This document shows positions 47,195 to 58,731 of a DNA stretch of 64,000 nucleotides, piece after piece. Source of the stretch: Monarcha castaneiventris obscurior (taxonomy: Eukaryota; Chordata; Aves; Passeriformes; Monarchidae); the NCBI GenBank assembly GCA_026261815.1, contig JAMPIT010000682.1:2180001-2244000 (forward strand), read 5' to 3'. How positions within the stretch are numbered: the stretch's first letter is position 1; the number at the start of each line of letters is the position of its first letter. The position numbers and the translations under genes were made by a program. Under the pieces are notes generated by a model. That model was not told where the DNA came from. It did no database searches and was given only the letters and a program-made list of their open reading frames with translations.

Positions 47195-47706
47195 TGCATA
47201 AATATACAACACCCTGTTAAAAAGGGCCAACAGGGACCCCGCGCAGCTGGGGCAGGACCAGGAGGCAGCCCTGCAGCAGCAGTGGCACTGGGGAAGGCTC
47301 AGCAGTGGGGCTGGAGCACGGCCCTGTGAGGACAGGCTCTGGGTCCAGGGCTGCCCAGCATGGAGCTGAGGTGGCTCTGGAACACCTGGCAGCACCACGG
47401 TGCCTCCTGGGAAAGCACCAATGACATGGGGACAGGGCTCTTGCCAGCAGAGCCCCATGGGAGGGCAAGAGGCATTGGCACCTGCAGGAACTAGAGAGGT
47501 TCAGGCCAGAGGTTTCTTCAGACACATTTCTTCCAAGCAGGTTGCCCAGAGAGGTTACACTGCCTCCATCCCGGGAGGTTTCCAAGACCCCACTGCATAA
47601 AACCCTGAGCACCATGCTCTGATCTCACAGCTGGGCCTGCTTTCAGCAGCAGCTTGGACAAGCGATCTCCTGAGCTACCTGAATTATCCTCTCTGATGTT
47701 ATAAAT
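47195..47706 (+). mobile_element. CR1 LINE, 3' region, sense orientation
   Basis: The 3' half is clear: 'caggttgcccagagaggtt', 'cctccatcccgggaggttt' and 'ccaagaccccactgcataaa', then 'ccctgagcaccatgctctg' and 'cctgctttcagcagcagctt'. The end is a decayed 'cctgaattattctatgatt' type sequence near 47,690-47,706. The GC-rich 5' part (from about 47,195) fits the preceding CR1 section less well, so the left boundary is approximate. The antisense open frames here (up to 132 codons) are by-products. Confidence 0.85.
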
Positions 47707-48849
47707 GCCAACACAAGCACAAAAGTAAACACACATTGTGTAAGCTGTAGATGCACACACAAAAACCTGTGCCCTTGTGTGCATGTGCAGCAATTCCCCA
47801 GCGACCACAAAGGAAGTCACTGTGCAGATTTTGGGCTTTAGTTGCTCATTTTTACATGCACTGCTTATTTTTGCAGTTGCTTATTTCTTGGCTTTGAAAG
47901 AGATTTGGTATAAAAATATTCTTCCCTGTTTCTATCTCAGATACCTGTGCCATTCTCTTCCTACACAGAGTTAATCGTTAGGGAAAAAGTTATAATTTCT
48001 GTTTAAATTTCTTCCCAATTAATGCCCATTATCAGAAAAGGCAAATATAAAACAAAATAGCAAACTCAACAAAACGCAAATTGTTTCTCCGTTACACTCA
48101 TGCTGTGCTACAGAAGTCTTGACTCAGGGCAGAATTAGCCCCTCTCTGTCTAATAGCTGTTGTGAAAGTGGAATCATTGCACCCTACATGGAATTGGAAT
48201 TGATGACAAACCTCGCAGTCACTTGTATTGCTTATTTTTCCTGCTGGAGGAGATTTCTGAATAGCTTCACTACAGTGCAGGTTAGAAGGTGACTCACTGG
48301 GCCAATGGCCAAGGAAGGAAATATTGCTTCTCAACAGGTTACATTCCTAAAATTCACCAATTTCAAGTAGTTTTTCCCTCGTATTTTAAAAAATTGGACT
48401 TCTGCTCCAAGGAACTGAAGAACAAAACAAAGAGCCTTCTCTATCACTCTGTAAAAATCACCACTGGCAGAAGATTTTTCACATTTTCTTTAATCCTGAG
48501 TCTCTTTTAAATCAAGAAGTCATTCCGGGAAGAGCCTGGTTGTGACCCAGTTTCTACAAACACTGCAGCAGCCTGGGCTGATCTAGGTTGAATGCCAAGA
48601 GGGCCATTGTTTTAAAAGTAAAATGACACAGAGCCAGCCGTGAGTCATGTCATGCACAGCACCACAGAAGCTGCACAAACAAGTTAACAGTAGGGCAAAC
48701 AGGTGGTGGGTAAGAGGTGTTGTGATCTGCCTCCTTCAGCAGCACCAAAGACCTGAAGGTAAAGGAGGAGGGGGCACCTACCAGGGTTGCTACACAGTCG
48801 GCTTTACTGCTGCTGCCTTTATGACAACAATATAAAGTAACTCCCACAA
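47707..48849. other. Non-coding sequence, nothing recognised
   Basis: Short stretch between a CR1 copy and a candidate regulatory block; no gene signals. Confidence 0.55.
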
Positions 48850-49260
48850 CACAGTGAAGATAAGCTCTTTAAAGAAAATATAAAAGCATTAGCTTGGCAA
48901 TTCATCCGAACCTCATCATGCATCGTAGACATTTTTGAAGTTTAACAAAGAAAAGCACATCATTAAAGAATACTGCTCTATCACCATTCTTATGCAAATC
49001 CTTTCAGATAGTTGGGTGGAAAATTCCATCTAACACGCAGTGAGAAATAAATGTTGCAGGGTGGAAATTTCAGCTATACCGAGTGCATCTATCACTTGTA
49101 TAATCCAAACTACTGTATGTGCCCTGACTACAGAATTAGTATTGATCCATTCACCATGTAAACATCAAGTACTTTCTATTATTACTTGAAATAGCATGCT
49201 ATCACAATTTCTATTTCCTCCCTCTATCTTAAATAGAAGTATTGCACATTAGCTCTTCCC
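48850..49260. promoter_or_regulatory. Candidate conserved non-coding block with octamer
   Basis: About 400 bases of repeat-free AT-rich sequence. It carries an exact ATGCAAAT octamer (48,992-48,999; POU/Oct consensus), 'cctcatcatgcatcg', 'gtttaacaaagaaaagc' (SOX-type AACAAAG), 'accatgtaaacatcaag' (forkhead-type GTAAACA) and 'tattattacttg'. Several different factor-class words in unique sequence suggest an enhancer. Conservation is not observable here. Confidence 0.35.
48992..48999 (+). promoter_or_regulatory. Exact octamer word (POU/Oct site)
   Basis: ATGCAAAT is the consensus bound by Oct/POU proteins. A single octamer is expected by chance in a window this size, so its weight comes from the surrounding motif cluster. 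Confidence 0.35.
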
Positions 49261-51450
49261 TTCATGTACTTTTTTGCACAGCTATCTAACTACAGTGTTC
49301 AAGGCTGTGCTGGGTTTCCTGCAGACATCTGCAGTATTACCATCAAAGTACTTTATTTTCAAGTCATCTCTGATGGAAGGCAATACAACTCTCATTTACA
49401 CTGAAACCTGTTACTGTGGCTTCTCTTGGTAAAACACACAGAGCCCTTTGTTTTAAGATCTCTCTTGTGACTACCACTGTGAATGACATCAAGCAGCTTC
49501 CCCAAATGTTGCTCTCACACCTCTCAGGAGTATCACTGAGATAAGAGTGGACTGCAAGAATCTGAACAGCTATGTCATCTGAGCACATACACAAAAATAA
49601 GCTGCTGTGGCTTAAACGCAGCTTTGGAAAGTGCTGGGAGATGCTTAGATGTGTAATGTGTTTCACCTGTTAGAACCTCGCTTTTTCTCTGAGCAGGGTG
49701 AAAAATTTAAGGTGGAAAATACAAGGGCTTGTCTCCAGGAAAGCTCTAAAATTTTAAACTGGAGAGTTGGTCCTAAGACTTCATCAAGACACCCCAGACC
49801 CTGAGTGCTGAAGTGCTAAAGCTCTGAGTCAGAGGCAGCTCCAACTCAGTGTGAGAGGGGCAGGGAGGGACAGCAGCCATCCCCTGACCCTTACAAAAGC
49901 AGCCTCCAGGGAGTGAAGGCAAGGAGGCTGGGCCAGATTTCTGCACTCAGGGCTAGAGGTGAGCTCAGCTGGTGGTCACCCTGCTCAGGAAGGAGCCCAG
50001 CTTTGGTAGCCACTCAGTGGAGAGCCCTCTGCACTCACCAGAAAGGATGTGGTGGCCCGGAGAGAACTGCCATGAAAACATACAGTCACCCAGGGAGTGC
50101 CAGAGCCTGGCATGAGTGGCATGGCAGTAGGGACAAGCAGTGTGAGATGTGGCCAGGTGGATGATCTGCTGTCCTGGTGGCAGAGCTTTGGGAGGAGGTA
50201 GGAAGGGACTCTGAGGAGGAGACTGACTTGGCGGAGCCACTCTCTACCATCCCTGAGGCAAATGCACCAGCTGGCTGCACCACAAGAGGCAGAGGATTCC
50301 CTACTCTCTCACCAGCAGGCAGGAGGAGGGGACCTAGGAAATGGGGGGGGAATGGAAACAGGTCTTCTCTCAAGACAGCAAGTGAATCCCCTCCTGGCCT
50401 CCCTCACCCTCCCAGCTGCCTTCATTTAATAGGAACAAGGGTCTGGAACTTGAGGGCTGGGCAAACAACAACCAGGATCTCCGTTCAGATTGGAGGAATC
50501 ACCTGAGGCGAGCCAGCCTGGTCATCCTACCCCTGCACCACCACCACCCCTGTCAAGAAAAAAAGAAGGGTAGCTTGTGCCCCAAGACACTGTGTCAGTG
50601 CCTCCCTTCTGAGAGGAACAGGAGGCCAAAAATGCTGGCCAGACCCACGCCAGGACACTGGGAACTCTGCTGCCTTCCTAGGTAAAGGAAGTCACTAGAA
50701 AACTCTCTGGTATGTTGTTATTATCCACTTCTGGTTCTCCGGGTGGGCAGCAATGAATTCCCAGCAAGAAGCCTGAGGGCAATCAAGAGGGACCAAAGGG
50801 CCTGGGGGCACAAGTGGTTGTTCTCTATCCTGCCAGTTGTGCGGAAGCATGGGGGTGGAAACAGGAAAATCCTACAGGTGGCTTCGAGCCTGGTTTCACT
50901 GGCAGGATTTTGATTTTTGAGCACAGGTCTGTTTACTTGACACTCGCTGCTGCCAGAGTGCACCTGTCTCAAAGGGTATTGAGTCCCCCACCCTCATTCT
51001 CGTGGGGAAACTGCTTCTCTGCTGTCTGCCTGTCACCTGTGGCATTTGTGGCACCCCACAAAGCATCCACGTGAGGTGAGCTTCTCACCTACCACACAGC
51101 CATGCTGTGGGCCACTAAAATATGTTCTTTCTTTTGTCTCCATAAGGGCAAAAATATAATAATCTAATAAAGCAGACAAACTGTAAAGGCCAGAGAAGGC
51201 ATTGAGAATGGCAGGACTCTCTTTATTTCCAGAACAACAGTGCATCTCCCAGGTCTTCCCCTCACTAAAGCCTCCAGCCTCAGAGGTCATGACAATGCTT
51301 CTTCACTGCATTCTGTGGAGGTTACCTGATACCACAGCACACCAGAATGTCAGCTGCAATGAAAATTCCAGGAGCTCTGAGCCTAGAAAACATCTGGGCA
51401 ATCTCAAACCATGTAGGAGGGATGGCAGACAGCAAAGGGTAGGCAGGACT
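49261..51450. other. Non-coding sequence, GC-richer part at 49.8-50.7 kb
   Basis: No gene recognised. The stretch 49,840-50,700 is more G-rich, with many overlapping short open frames on both strands and no domain. No CR1 body could be traced in it. Confidence 0.5.
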
Positions 51451-51493
51451 GAGGAGGAGGAGGAGGAAGAGGAGGAAGAGGAGGAGGAGGACG
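51451..51493 (+). repeat. (GAG)n trinucleotide repeat
   Basis: GAGGAG units with GAA interruptions for about 40 bases. In one phase it reads as a run of some fifteen glutamates ending in DD (inside a 150-codon open frame at 51,202-51,654). I see no other coding evidence for that frame. Confidence 0.85.
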
Positions 51494-53035
51494 ACTCACT
51501 GTCTGTAGGTGTTCATGCACCTTCCATTACAGGCTCATTTCCCTCAGCAGATCTGCACCCCCCCTCAGAGAAACACGGGAAACAAAGGAGACAGATGGTA
51601 AATGAGAGTGGATCAGAGTGGAGTGGTAATGATTTACACCAGCAGATAAATTGATTACTGGGTGTTGGAGTGCTGGAGGGCAATTCTACTGCCCCACCAC
51701 CTCCCTCCCACCAAAAAAAGAAGGCAGTAAGAAAACTCTGTTACTGGGAAAAATACATCAACCTCAGTGCTGGGAAAGTTCCTTGTTGTTCATAAAACAT
51801 CCTGTAGGTCTGTGGTCCCAATTACTGCTGACAGACATCTGCTGAGTGTGATTCACTTGATATGACTCAAGGAAGAGAGAAGTTTCTCTCCTCAGAAAAC
51901 CAAATAAACCAGGTGCCTGGGATGCACCAGGGATTATCTGAGAAAAAACTAAACAGGAAGACAGAAGACTGCCTCCAGGTTCTGTCACACAGAGAAGTGT
52001 TCAGGACTGAACAGAAGCATTCTTCTTCAGCTTCCACATTCTCAAACTGCATCTCAAACCCAACACAAACAAGAGGTCCTCCAGCAGTTTCTCCAGGCCC
52101 TGTCTGAGCACTCCTCCACTTGGGAATTTCAGATGTAAGCACAAATGCCAGTACTATTATGTGCCTTGTCATCCCGACTTCGCTGTGGGGCTGCTACAGC
52201 AAACAGTGACCAAAGTCACTAGAAAGAAGGTGCTGACAGACCCTGAAAACAAAGCTGACAACCCAGCAGTAGCACTCAAGGAGAGGGGTAGCTCTACCAC
52301 TCTAAAAAGGAGGGTGGGATTGTCATGTCCTTTGAAATTCACCGGGTAACTGGGCAAAAAACTGCCCTTGAGCTGCCTGAAAATCTTTGGGAAGGTGATC
52401 AGAGATGACTGTGTCATGTGATCATGGAAGGAGCTGGAAATGACGGGAGGAGAAACAGAGGTGTAAGGAAGATGCAGGAGGCAAATAAGTGAATCATAAA
52501 CTCAGTAGATACAGATGGAGCTGCTTTTCACTGTCACTGGCATTGAGGATATACTGTAGCAAGTCAGCATACCCATTACCAGCTTGGTCACTCATTTATC
52601 TCTCTCTCACATCTTGCAGACTTCCATAATTATCACCACAAGATGTTATTGAGTACCACTTCTGTGTCCTTTGCCCGATCTGCTCTTTGCCAGACCATCA
52701 GCATTCCTTAGTTTCTCAAGACACATTTCAGTCACCATGAATCTAAGTAGCAGAGACCTCTGGACCACCCCTTGAAATTAGGTTTATCTGTTTGCTTATT
52801 TAAAGCTGTGCTATAAAACATGTTGAAGTGTTGTGTTTTGTGGGGTTTTTTTAAATTAAGCAATGCAAAAAAATGGGAAACCGTGCTATCAGAATGACTC
52901 AATAAGTCTTGCTGTTATTCTCACACAACTGCTAATTATAAGGTCATAAAACAATTTTCCTCCTACTTAGCCTAAAATAGTCAAGTCTTACACATAACCA
53001 GGTACATAAGAAGAAAGTAGTGTTTTATCACTTAC
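51494..53035. other. Non-coding sequence, nothing recognised
   Basis: Unique-looking sequence with no exon or repeat recognised. Confidence 0.55.
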
Positions 53036-53083
53036 TTGGCAGCCCATCACCATCAGTGTCTGTGGCATGAACCCAGAATACTC
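53036..53083 (-). other. Candidate 48-bp internal exon on the minus strand
   Basis: On the minus strand, 'gctaacctttttcag' ends just before position 53,083 and a strong donor 'caa|gtaagtg' follows position 53,036. The 48-base interval is symmetric (16 codons). In phase 1 it reads VFWVHATDTDGDGLP, where DTDGDG looks like the acidic loop of EF-hand or thrombospondin type-3-like calcium-binding repeats. A second frame is also open. No flanking minus-strand exon was found, and I cannot assign a gene. Chance splice words around a short open interval remain a serious alternative. Confidence 0.25.
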
Positions 53084-54561
53084 CTGAAAAAGGTTAGCAG
53101 AGGAACACTTGCTAACATGCCAACACAGTTTCCTAATATTATGGCTAGAGTCTCTAAAAAGCAAAAGGCAAAGCTTCTCCCTGGGACACTTACGAATGTG
53201 GTCTATAGCACTAAATGTACCTTTCCTAGAGAAAAATAGAAGCCCAGCAGCCAACTTGTCACCATTACAGCCACATCCTCCAGCCATCAGTGCAGCCTGC
53301 TTGCTTTGCCCCTCAGGAGTGGCAGGGAAATCCGTGCACGCATCAGACAAGCCAGTCTGGCAGACTAACCCCTAGGAAACCTGGGGTTTGGGCTGCCCAC
53401 TGTGTCTCTTCTGTCTTCCATGCTAGTGTTCAACCAGAATGTGTCACCCTAGCCAGTGACCTTCACCAGCACATCCAACCACAAGGCTGGCACACACCTA
53501 CCTCTAAAAGCCAAAGGACATTTTGCATTCCCTACCTAGGTCTCCCAGATGAGTGCACTGGCCACTACCCCACTGAATAAAAGGATCTGAACTGCAGCAA
53601 AGCAACAGCCCGCTCCAGCTACTGTGCTGACTTCAAAAGGGTGATTTCTGTTCACTCACTTCAAAGCAATCACACGCATTTCTTCTTGGGTAGACAGTTT
53701 TCAAAGTGCTTGAGGCCATCACCAGCACTCTGGAGAGTCAGAGACATTGCAACAACCTCCTGCATTTGTGAGGGTGTTCCTCCTCCAGCATGCGACTTCC
53801 TTAGGGTGCCCATTCCTTGTTACATGCTGGAACCAAGAGGTCTGGTTGTAGGCCCTGAATCAGAGCAGTCAGACACATAGAAGCTCCTAATTTTGCCACC
53901 AAATTTAAAGCAGCCCTTGCTCTCTCTGCTGGTTTCTGCCCTGGTGCAAATCCCTGCTCAGATCCTGCTTCATCTGGTGCTCAGGTGCAGAGTGCAGGGT
54001 GCTGATAGGAAACAGTCACTTCTCTCTTTGGCTTCAATTGTGTTGGCACCCTCAGCTGTGCTCACCCCTCCCTTCTTCTGCCAGCTCCATGCACAGATCT
54101 CTGCATCTGAGCTCTGCAGATGTGAACTCCAGATGCACAGCCATCCCACTGGCAAAATGCAGTTCAGCCCCACCAATCACCCCGCCCTTGTCACTACTGC
54201 AGTGTCAACTAGAGTGAATTTTCTGTGGGGGTAGTTTCTGTCATGCAGACATCTTGTGCATGTGTATCTACACAAAGGCTTCCCTCAGGGAAACCTCCAC
54301 GAGAATTTTCAGGATACAGAGCCTGCATCTGCTCTAAAAACCAGGAGGAAGTGTAGAGGCAATGAGTTAGGGAGGTCCTTTCCCTACAGCAAGAAAAAGG
54401 TGTGCACACAGGTCTGTTTATTTGGCACAAGTCAGAGAGAATCTGCAAAACTTTAATAGGCCAAGCTCTGGAATGTTAATAACAGACCTCCATAAAGAAC
54501 TGGAATCCAAACCCTCAAAGGTATTCAGATGCCTGGGTTCCATTGGTTTCAGCACTGTTGA
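53084..54561. other. Non-coding sequence, nothing recognised
   Basis: Several overlapping short open frames (up to 113 codons at 53,893-54,234) without domains; no repeat recognised. Confidence 0.5.
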
Positions 54562-55134
54562 TTATCTGGGCCTGACCTGCAAAACTTCAACTGGAAAAGC
54601 AAAGCCACACTCACGACTGTTTTCTCTATGGAATTCATCAATTCTCCAGAACCAGCTTGCATAGAAGCATGGCAGTAGATGGTCTTTAAGAACCCTACAA
54701 GAAACTACAAGGGGAGGTTCCTCGAGAAGCATTGTTTTCTTTCTGTGCAGCAGAAACACAATTTTTTTTTCATCGCTGCCTATGCTACTGTCTAAATGAA
54801 TCCCACATAGACAGTTAGTTGGATCCTGTGAAACAAGAAGGCTACACTTGGCACCTGCTGTGTTACAGATTGTGCCTGTGAAATTGAATTTACAAGGACA
54901 AGACCAGAGAGAAAGGCAAAAAACAAGGAGCTGTTGAGAATGACGTATTTGCCTGAAGTATATTAATAATTTGTCATTAAGTTTAAGTAAAGACTGCCAT
55001 GCACTTAGCAGTGAAGATCTCCTTCCATAAGTCTTCAGTGTGGGACCTGAGCTATTTACAACATCAGCTTTTTGCGAGAATGACTCTATCCTACATTGCC
55101 AATGCATGAGAAACAAAACCCAGCCAACTTGCAA
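54562..55134 (-). other. Longest non-repeat open frame (190 codons), probably chance
   Basis: An ATG-started minus-strand frame of 190 codons lies outside any repeat I recognise. It includes a poly(T)-derived EKK section and a cysteine-rich middle (CPCKFNFTGTICNTAGAKC). There is no signal peptide, recognised domain, nearby promoter or splice context. Codon content is not distinctive. At this length in 64 kb a chance open frame is plausible. A single-exon novel or lncRNA-encoded peptide cannot be excluded. Confidence 0.12.
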
Positions 55135-55618
55135 GCACTACTCTTGTGTATGTTTTTATTAGACAATGCCACTGAAAAGGTTGCACTGTGGCTGACAGGT
55201 GGCATCACCCATTTAACTTCCCTGTGCAGAACTGAAACCCAGCCACATTCACAGATTTAACCCATTTAAATTCACAGATTTAAAAACATCACATCCCTAA
55301 ACAAAGGAAGTATGAAGACTGCCGGACAGCTGCCTGATGTTTGGGCTTGTCTGGTGAGAGCAGAGGAGAAATCTCAGAAAGCCAAAGCTGTTCGCTTGGT
55401 TATCTGTTAGCAGGGCAAGAACTCTGTGCAACCCAGCAAGAACACCCCTCCAGGATATGCACAAAGTGTGTGCACGTGTGTAATATACATGGATAAAAAT
55501 AATGGTGTTTGTGAGCAATTTCTTCCCAGCAATTTCTTCCAAGCTTGTTCATGCAAACCAGACAAAGGTCCCTGACACCGTCAGAAAGTTTTCTAGAAGT
55601 GCAGGATTAGAATATAGG
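55135..55618. other. Non-coding sequence with short direct repeats
   Basis: The word 'attcacagattta' occurs twice near 55,247-55,280, and 'agcaatttcttcc' occurs twice near 55,513-55,540. Both are minor slippage-type repeats. No gene is seen. Confidence 0.6.
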
Positions 55619-56424
55619 ATCATAGAATCATAAATTATTCTGAGTTGAAAGGGACCCACAAGAACCATCGAGTCCAATTCCTGCTTCTGCACAGGAAAGC
55701 TCCAGAGTCACACCACATTCCTGAGAGTGGTGTCCAAATGCTTCTTCAACTCCAGAAGGTTTGGTGCCATGTCCGCTTCCCTGGGGAGCCTGTTTCAGTG
55801 CCCAAACACCCTCTGGGGGAACACCCTTCTCCTGACACCCAATCTAAACCTCCCCTGACACAACTTCAGGCCATTCCCTGAGTCCTGTCTCTGGTCACCA
55901 CAGAGCAGAGATCAGTGCCTGCCCCTCCTCTTCCCCTCACGAGGAAGCTGCAGAACTTCGCTGAGGTCTGCCCTCAGTCTCCTCTTCTCCAGCTGAACAG
56001 ACCAAGTGCCCTCATCCACTTCTCATACAGCTTTTCCTCAAGGCCCTTCACCATCCTCACTGCCTTCCTTTGCACACCCTCCAGTAGTTTAACATCTTTT
56101 TTATGTTGTGGTGCCCAGAAGTGCCCCCAGGACTCAAGGAGAGGCCGCCCCAGCCCAGAGCAGAGCAGGACAATCCCTCCCTGGCCTGGCTGACCATGCT
56201 GGGCCTGGTGCCCCCAGGACAGGGATGTCCCTCCTGGCTCCAGGGCACTGCTGGCTCATGTCCAACTGGCCATCGACCTGGACCCCCAGGTCCCTTCCCA
56301 TGGCACCATTCTCCAACATCTCATTCCTCAGTCTGTCCATATATCCATGGCTATCCCATTCCAGGGGCAGAATCCAGCACTTTCCCTCACCAAGCTTCAC
56401 ACAGTTGGGGGTTGCCCAGCCCCC

Positions 56425-56849
56425 TCATTTATTGACATCTCTCTGCAGGGCCTCTCTGCTTTTGAGAGATTCAACAGCTCCTCCCAACTTAGTATCATTG
56501 ACAACCTTGCCCAGTATCCCTTCCAGTCCTGCATCCAGGTAATTTGTGAGGATGTTGAGGAGCACAGGGCTGAGAATGGAGCCCTGTGGAACCCACCAGT
56601 GACAGGTCACCAGTCTGATGTCACCTCAATCCTTTGTGCCTAATCAGTGAGCCAGCTGCTCACCCATGCCATGATGTGTTTATCCAGCTGTGGGCTGGAC
56701 ATTTTATCCAGAAGGATCCTGGGAGAGACAGTGTGGAAAGCTTTGCTGAAATCCAAAAAGATTACATCAGCTGGCTTCCCAGCTTCAGCCAGGTGAGTTA
56801 TCTTGTTGTAAAATGAAATCAGGTTTGGCAAGAAAGACTTTCTCCTCAT
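56425..56849 (-). pseudogene. CR1 ORF2 reverse-transcriptase domain, inactivated
   Basis: This segment encoded the core of the CR1 reverse transcriptase, which copies the element's RNA into genomic DNA. Two frames carry it: 56,849-56,640 (with NLISFYNKITHL and VIFLDFSKAFHTVS, the box A region keeping its LDF aspartate) and 56,610-56,425 (with PQGSILSPVLLNI, box B, then VVNDTKLGG). In CR1 the last motif is normally FADDTKLGG, so the first of the two catalytic aspartates has become asparagine. A frameshift and stop codons separate the two halves. The copy is therefore dead at the active site as well as in frame. Confidence 0.9.
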
Positions 56850-57089
56850 GAACCTGTGCTGGCTGTGACCAGTGTGTCCTCCATGTGTTTTTCAATACCT
56901 CCCAGAATAATCTCCATAATTTTACTAGTCACTGAAGGGAGACTGACAGGCCTGTTGTTTGCAGGGTCATCCTTCTTGCCCTTCTTGAAATTGGGACTTT
57001 CACCAGCTTCCAGTCAACTGGGACTTCTCCAGATTCCCAAGACTGCTCAAAAAAATCGAGAGAGGCTTTGCCATGGCATCAGCAGCTCT

Positions 57090-57700
57090 ATGAGCATTTT
57101 TTTAAGAATTCCATCAGACTTATAGAGATCCAGCTGGAGCAGCAGATCCTACACAAGTTCAGGGATAATCGGGAGTTGATAATTCTCACATCCATGGTCC
57201 TCCAACTCAGGGCACTGGGACCCCTTAGCCTGTCATCTGTGTTGAAGATGGAAGAGAAGAATGCATTGAACGCCTCTCCCTTGTCTGTGTACCTGTTTCT
57301 GAGAGGACCATCCTCATCAATGGGCCAATGTTATTACTGGACTGCCTTTTGTTATTAAGATGTTTTTTTAAAAACATCTTTTTATTGTCCCCCACAGTTC
57401 TGGACAACTCCAATTAGGCTTTGGCTGTACAAATTTTCTCCCTACAGTGGCAAGCGGCATCTCCATATTTCACCTGTGTCATCCAGCCTTGCTTTCACAG
57501 GGGAAATGCCTCCTTTTTTGGTTGAAGATCCCAAAGAAGATCCTTGCTTAGTCAAGCTGACCTTCTGTATTCACCTGTTTGACTTATGGTATTCTGGAAT
57601 TTTCTGCTCCTGTGCTCTTGGGAGGTGGTGCTTAAGAAGTGGGCAGCACTGATGGACCCCAGCACCTTCAAAAGTGTTTTACCAGGGAACTTTACTCATG
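57090..57700 (-). pseudogene. CR1 ORF2 segment upstream of the polymerase, decayed
   Basis: Minus-strand translation in pieces gives CR1 ORF2 linker features. Around 57,413-57,350 it reads VGDNKKMFLKKHLNNKRQSSNNIGP, with the 'sdNKKgFfkYvnsKRrskenigp' pattern typical of CR1. An 'EAFNAFFaSvF'-like section lies near 57,270. Frame changes and stops interrupt it. It joins the polymerase remnant downstream and is part of the same insertion. Confidence 0.8.
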
Positions 57701-57780
57701 AGTTCCCTGATCTGCCTGAAGTCTGCTCCCCTCATGTCCAGGGCTGAAGTTTGGCTGGCACTGTTGCTCCTCTCAACAAA

Positions 57781-58029
57781 GATTTTAACATGTATTTGAC
57801 ACGTAGCACCTCACAATACTGCATGGAGCACTGACCAACTTGATGGAGAAGCACCAGTGTTTGCAGGCACGAGGTAACACTGGAAGCAGCTGAGTGTAAG
57901 GAAATCAAATCTAAGCTTAAGGGGAAAAAAACAAGGTAAAATCATTAGAATGCAAAGAACAAGGGGGCAAGCAAAATTCAGATTACACTACATAAGCCTC
58001 AAACAACTCAGGAAGCTACAGGACCATTG
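57781..58029. other. Spacer between two CR1 copies
   Basis: About 250 bases that do not clearly belong to either neighbouring CR1; A-rich in the middle. The left boundary of the next copy could lie some tens of bases further left. Confidence 0.5.
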
Positions 58030-58731
58030 CAGGTGGGTTTTTCCACCCCTGAAGTGCTACAGGCTGGGGGGAAAGTGGCTGGAAAGTGCCTCAGTGGAAA
58101 ATGACCTGGGTTTACTGGTCAACAGTGGCTGGACACAGCCCAGGGGTGCCCAGGTGGCCAAGAAACCCAATGGCACCTGAGCTGTCCCAGCCACGGTGTG
58201 GCAGCAGGACCAGGGCAGTGACCGTCCCTGTGCTGGGCACTGCTGAGGCCACACCTTGAGTCCTGTATCCAGTTCTAGGTTACTCACTTCAGGAAAGATG
58301 TTGAGGTGCTGCAGCAAGTCTGGAGAAAGGCAATGGAGCTGGGGAAGGGTGGGGAGAAGAAGTCAGATAAGGAGCAGCTGACGGAGCTCAGGTAACTCTC
58401 ACTCTCCACAACTCCTTGACAGGAGGGTGCAGCCAGGCAGGGGTCGGGCTCTCCTCCCAGGGAACAAGGGACAGGACACGGGCAAAAAGCCTCAAGTTGC
58501 GCCATGGGAGGTTTAGGTTGGACATTAGGAAGAAACTCTTCACAGAAAGGGTGACTGGGCATTGGGCTGCCCAGGGAGGTGGTAGAGTCACTGTCCCTGG
58601 AGATGTTTAAGGAAAGATTGGAATGCACTCAGTGCCGTGGTCTCTGGGTGACAAGGTGTGGATCAGTCACAGGGCGCACTCGATGATCTCAGAGCTCTTT
58701 TCCAACCTGACAGACGCTGTGATTCCGTGGT
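58030..58731 (+). mobile_element. CR1 LINE, 3' region, sense orientation
   Basis: Sense CR1 blocks appear in order: 'tgctacaggctggggggaaa', 'aaaatgacctgggtttactg', 'gtgcccaggtggccaagaaa' and 'ccaatggcacctgagctgt'. Then come 'gtttaggttggacattagg', 'aagaaactcttcacagaaag' and 'tggagatgtttaaggaaag', and the 3' end 'ttttccaacctgacagac' with 'gctgtgattccgtg'. The 3' end lies at about 58,731, directly at the edge of the CpG-rich block, and faces the 3' end of the opposite copy at 59,217. Confidence 0.95.

Larger units (their letters stand above)
55619..57780 (-). mobile_element. CR1 LINE, about 2.2 kb, 5'-truncated
   Basis: The plus strand starts with the inverted CR1 end 'gatcatagaatcataaa', then 'ttgaaagggacccacaag' and 'accatcgagtccaattcctg'. 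It runs through the 3' untranslated region and ORF2 end into reverse-transcriptase sequence. It continues to the section upstream of the polymerase ('gtcccccacagttctgg' region, 57,390). The 5' end is lost near 57,780. It is the largest element in the window and the only one retaining recognisable polymerase sequence. Frameshifts and stops make it inactive. It opens a run of five CR1 copies to 60.6 kb. Confidence 0.95.

Noticed and set aside
47087..47615. Minus-strand open frames of 123 and 132 codons
   Set aside because: They are antisense to the CR1 copy at 47,195-47,706 and its GC-rich left part; no domain is present.
55645..56542. Plus-strand open frames up to 144 codons
   Set aside because: They are antisense to the CR1 3' region, which is GC-rich and poor in stops in that direction.
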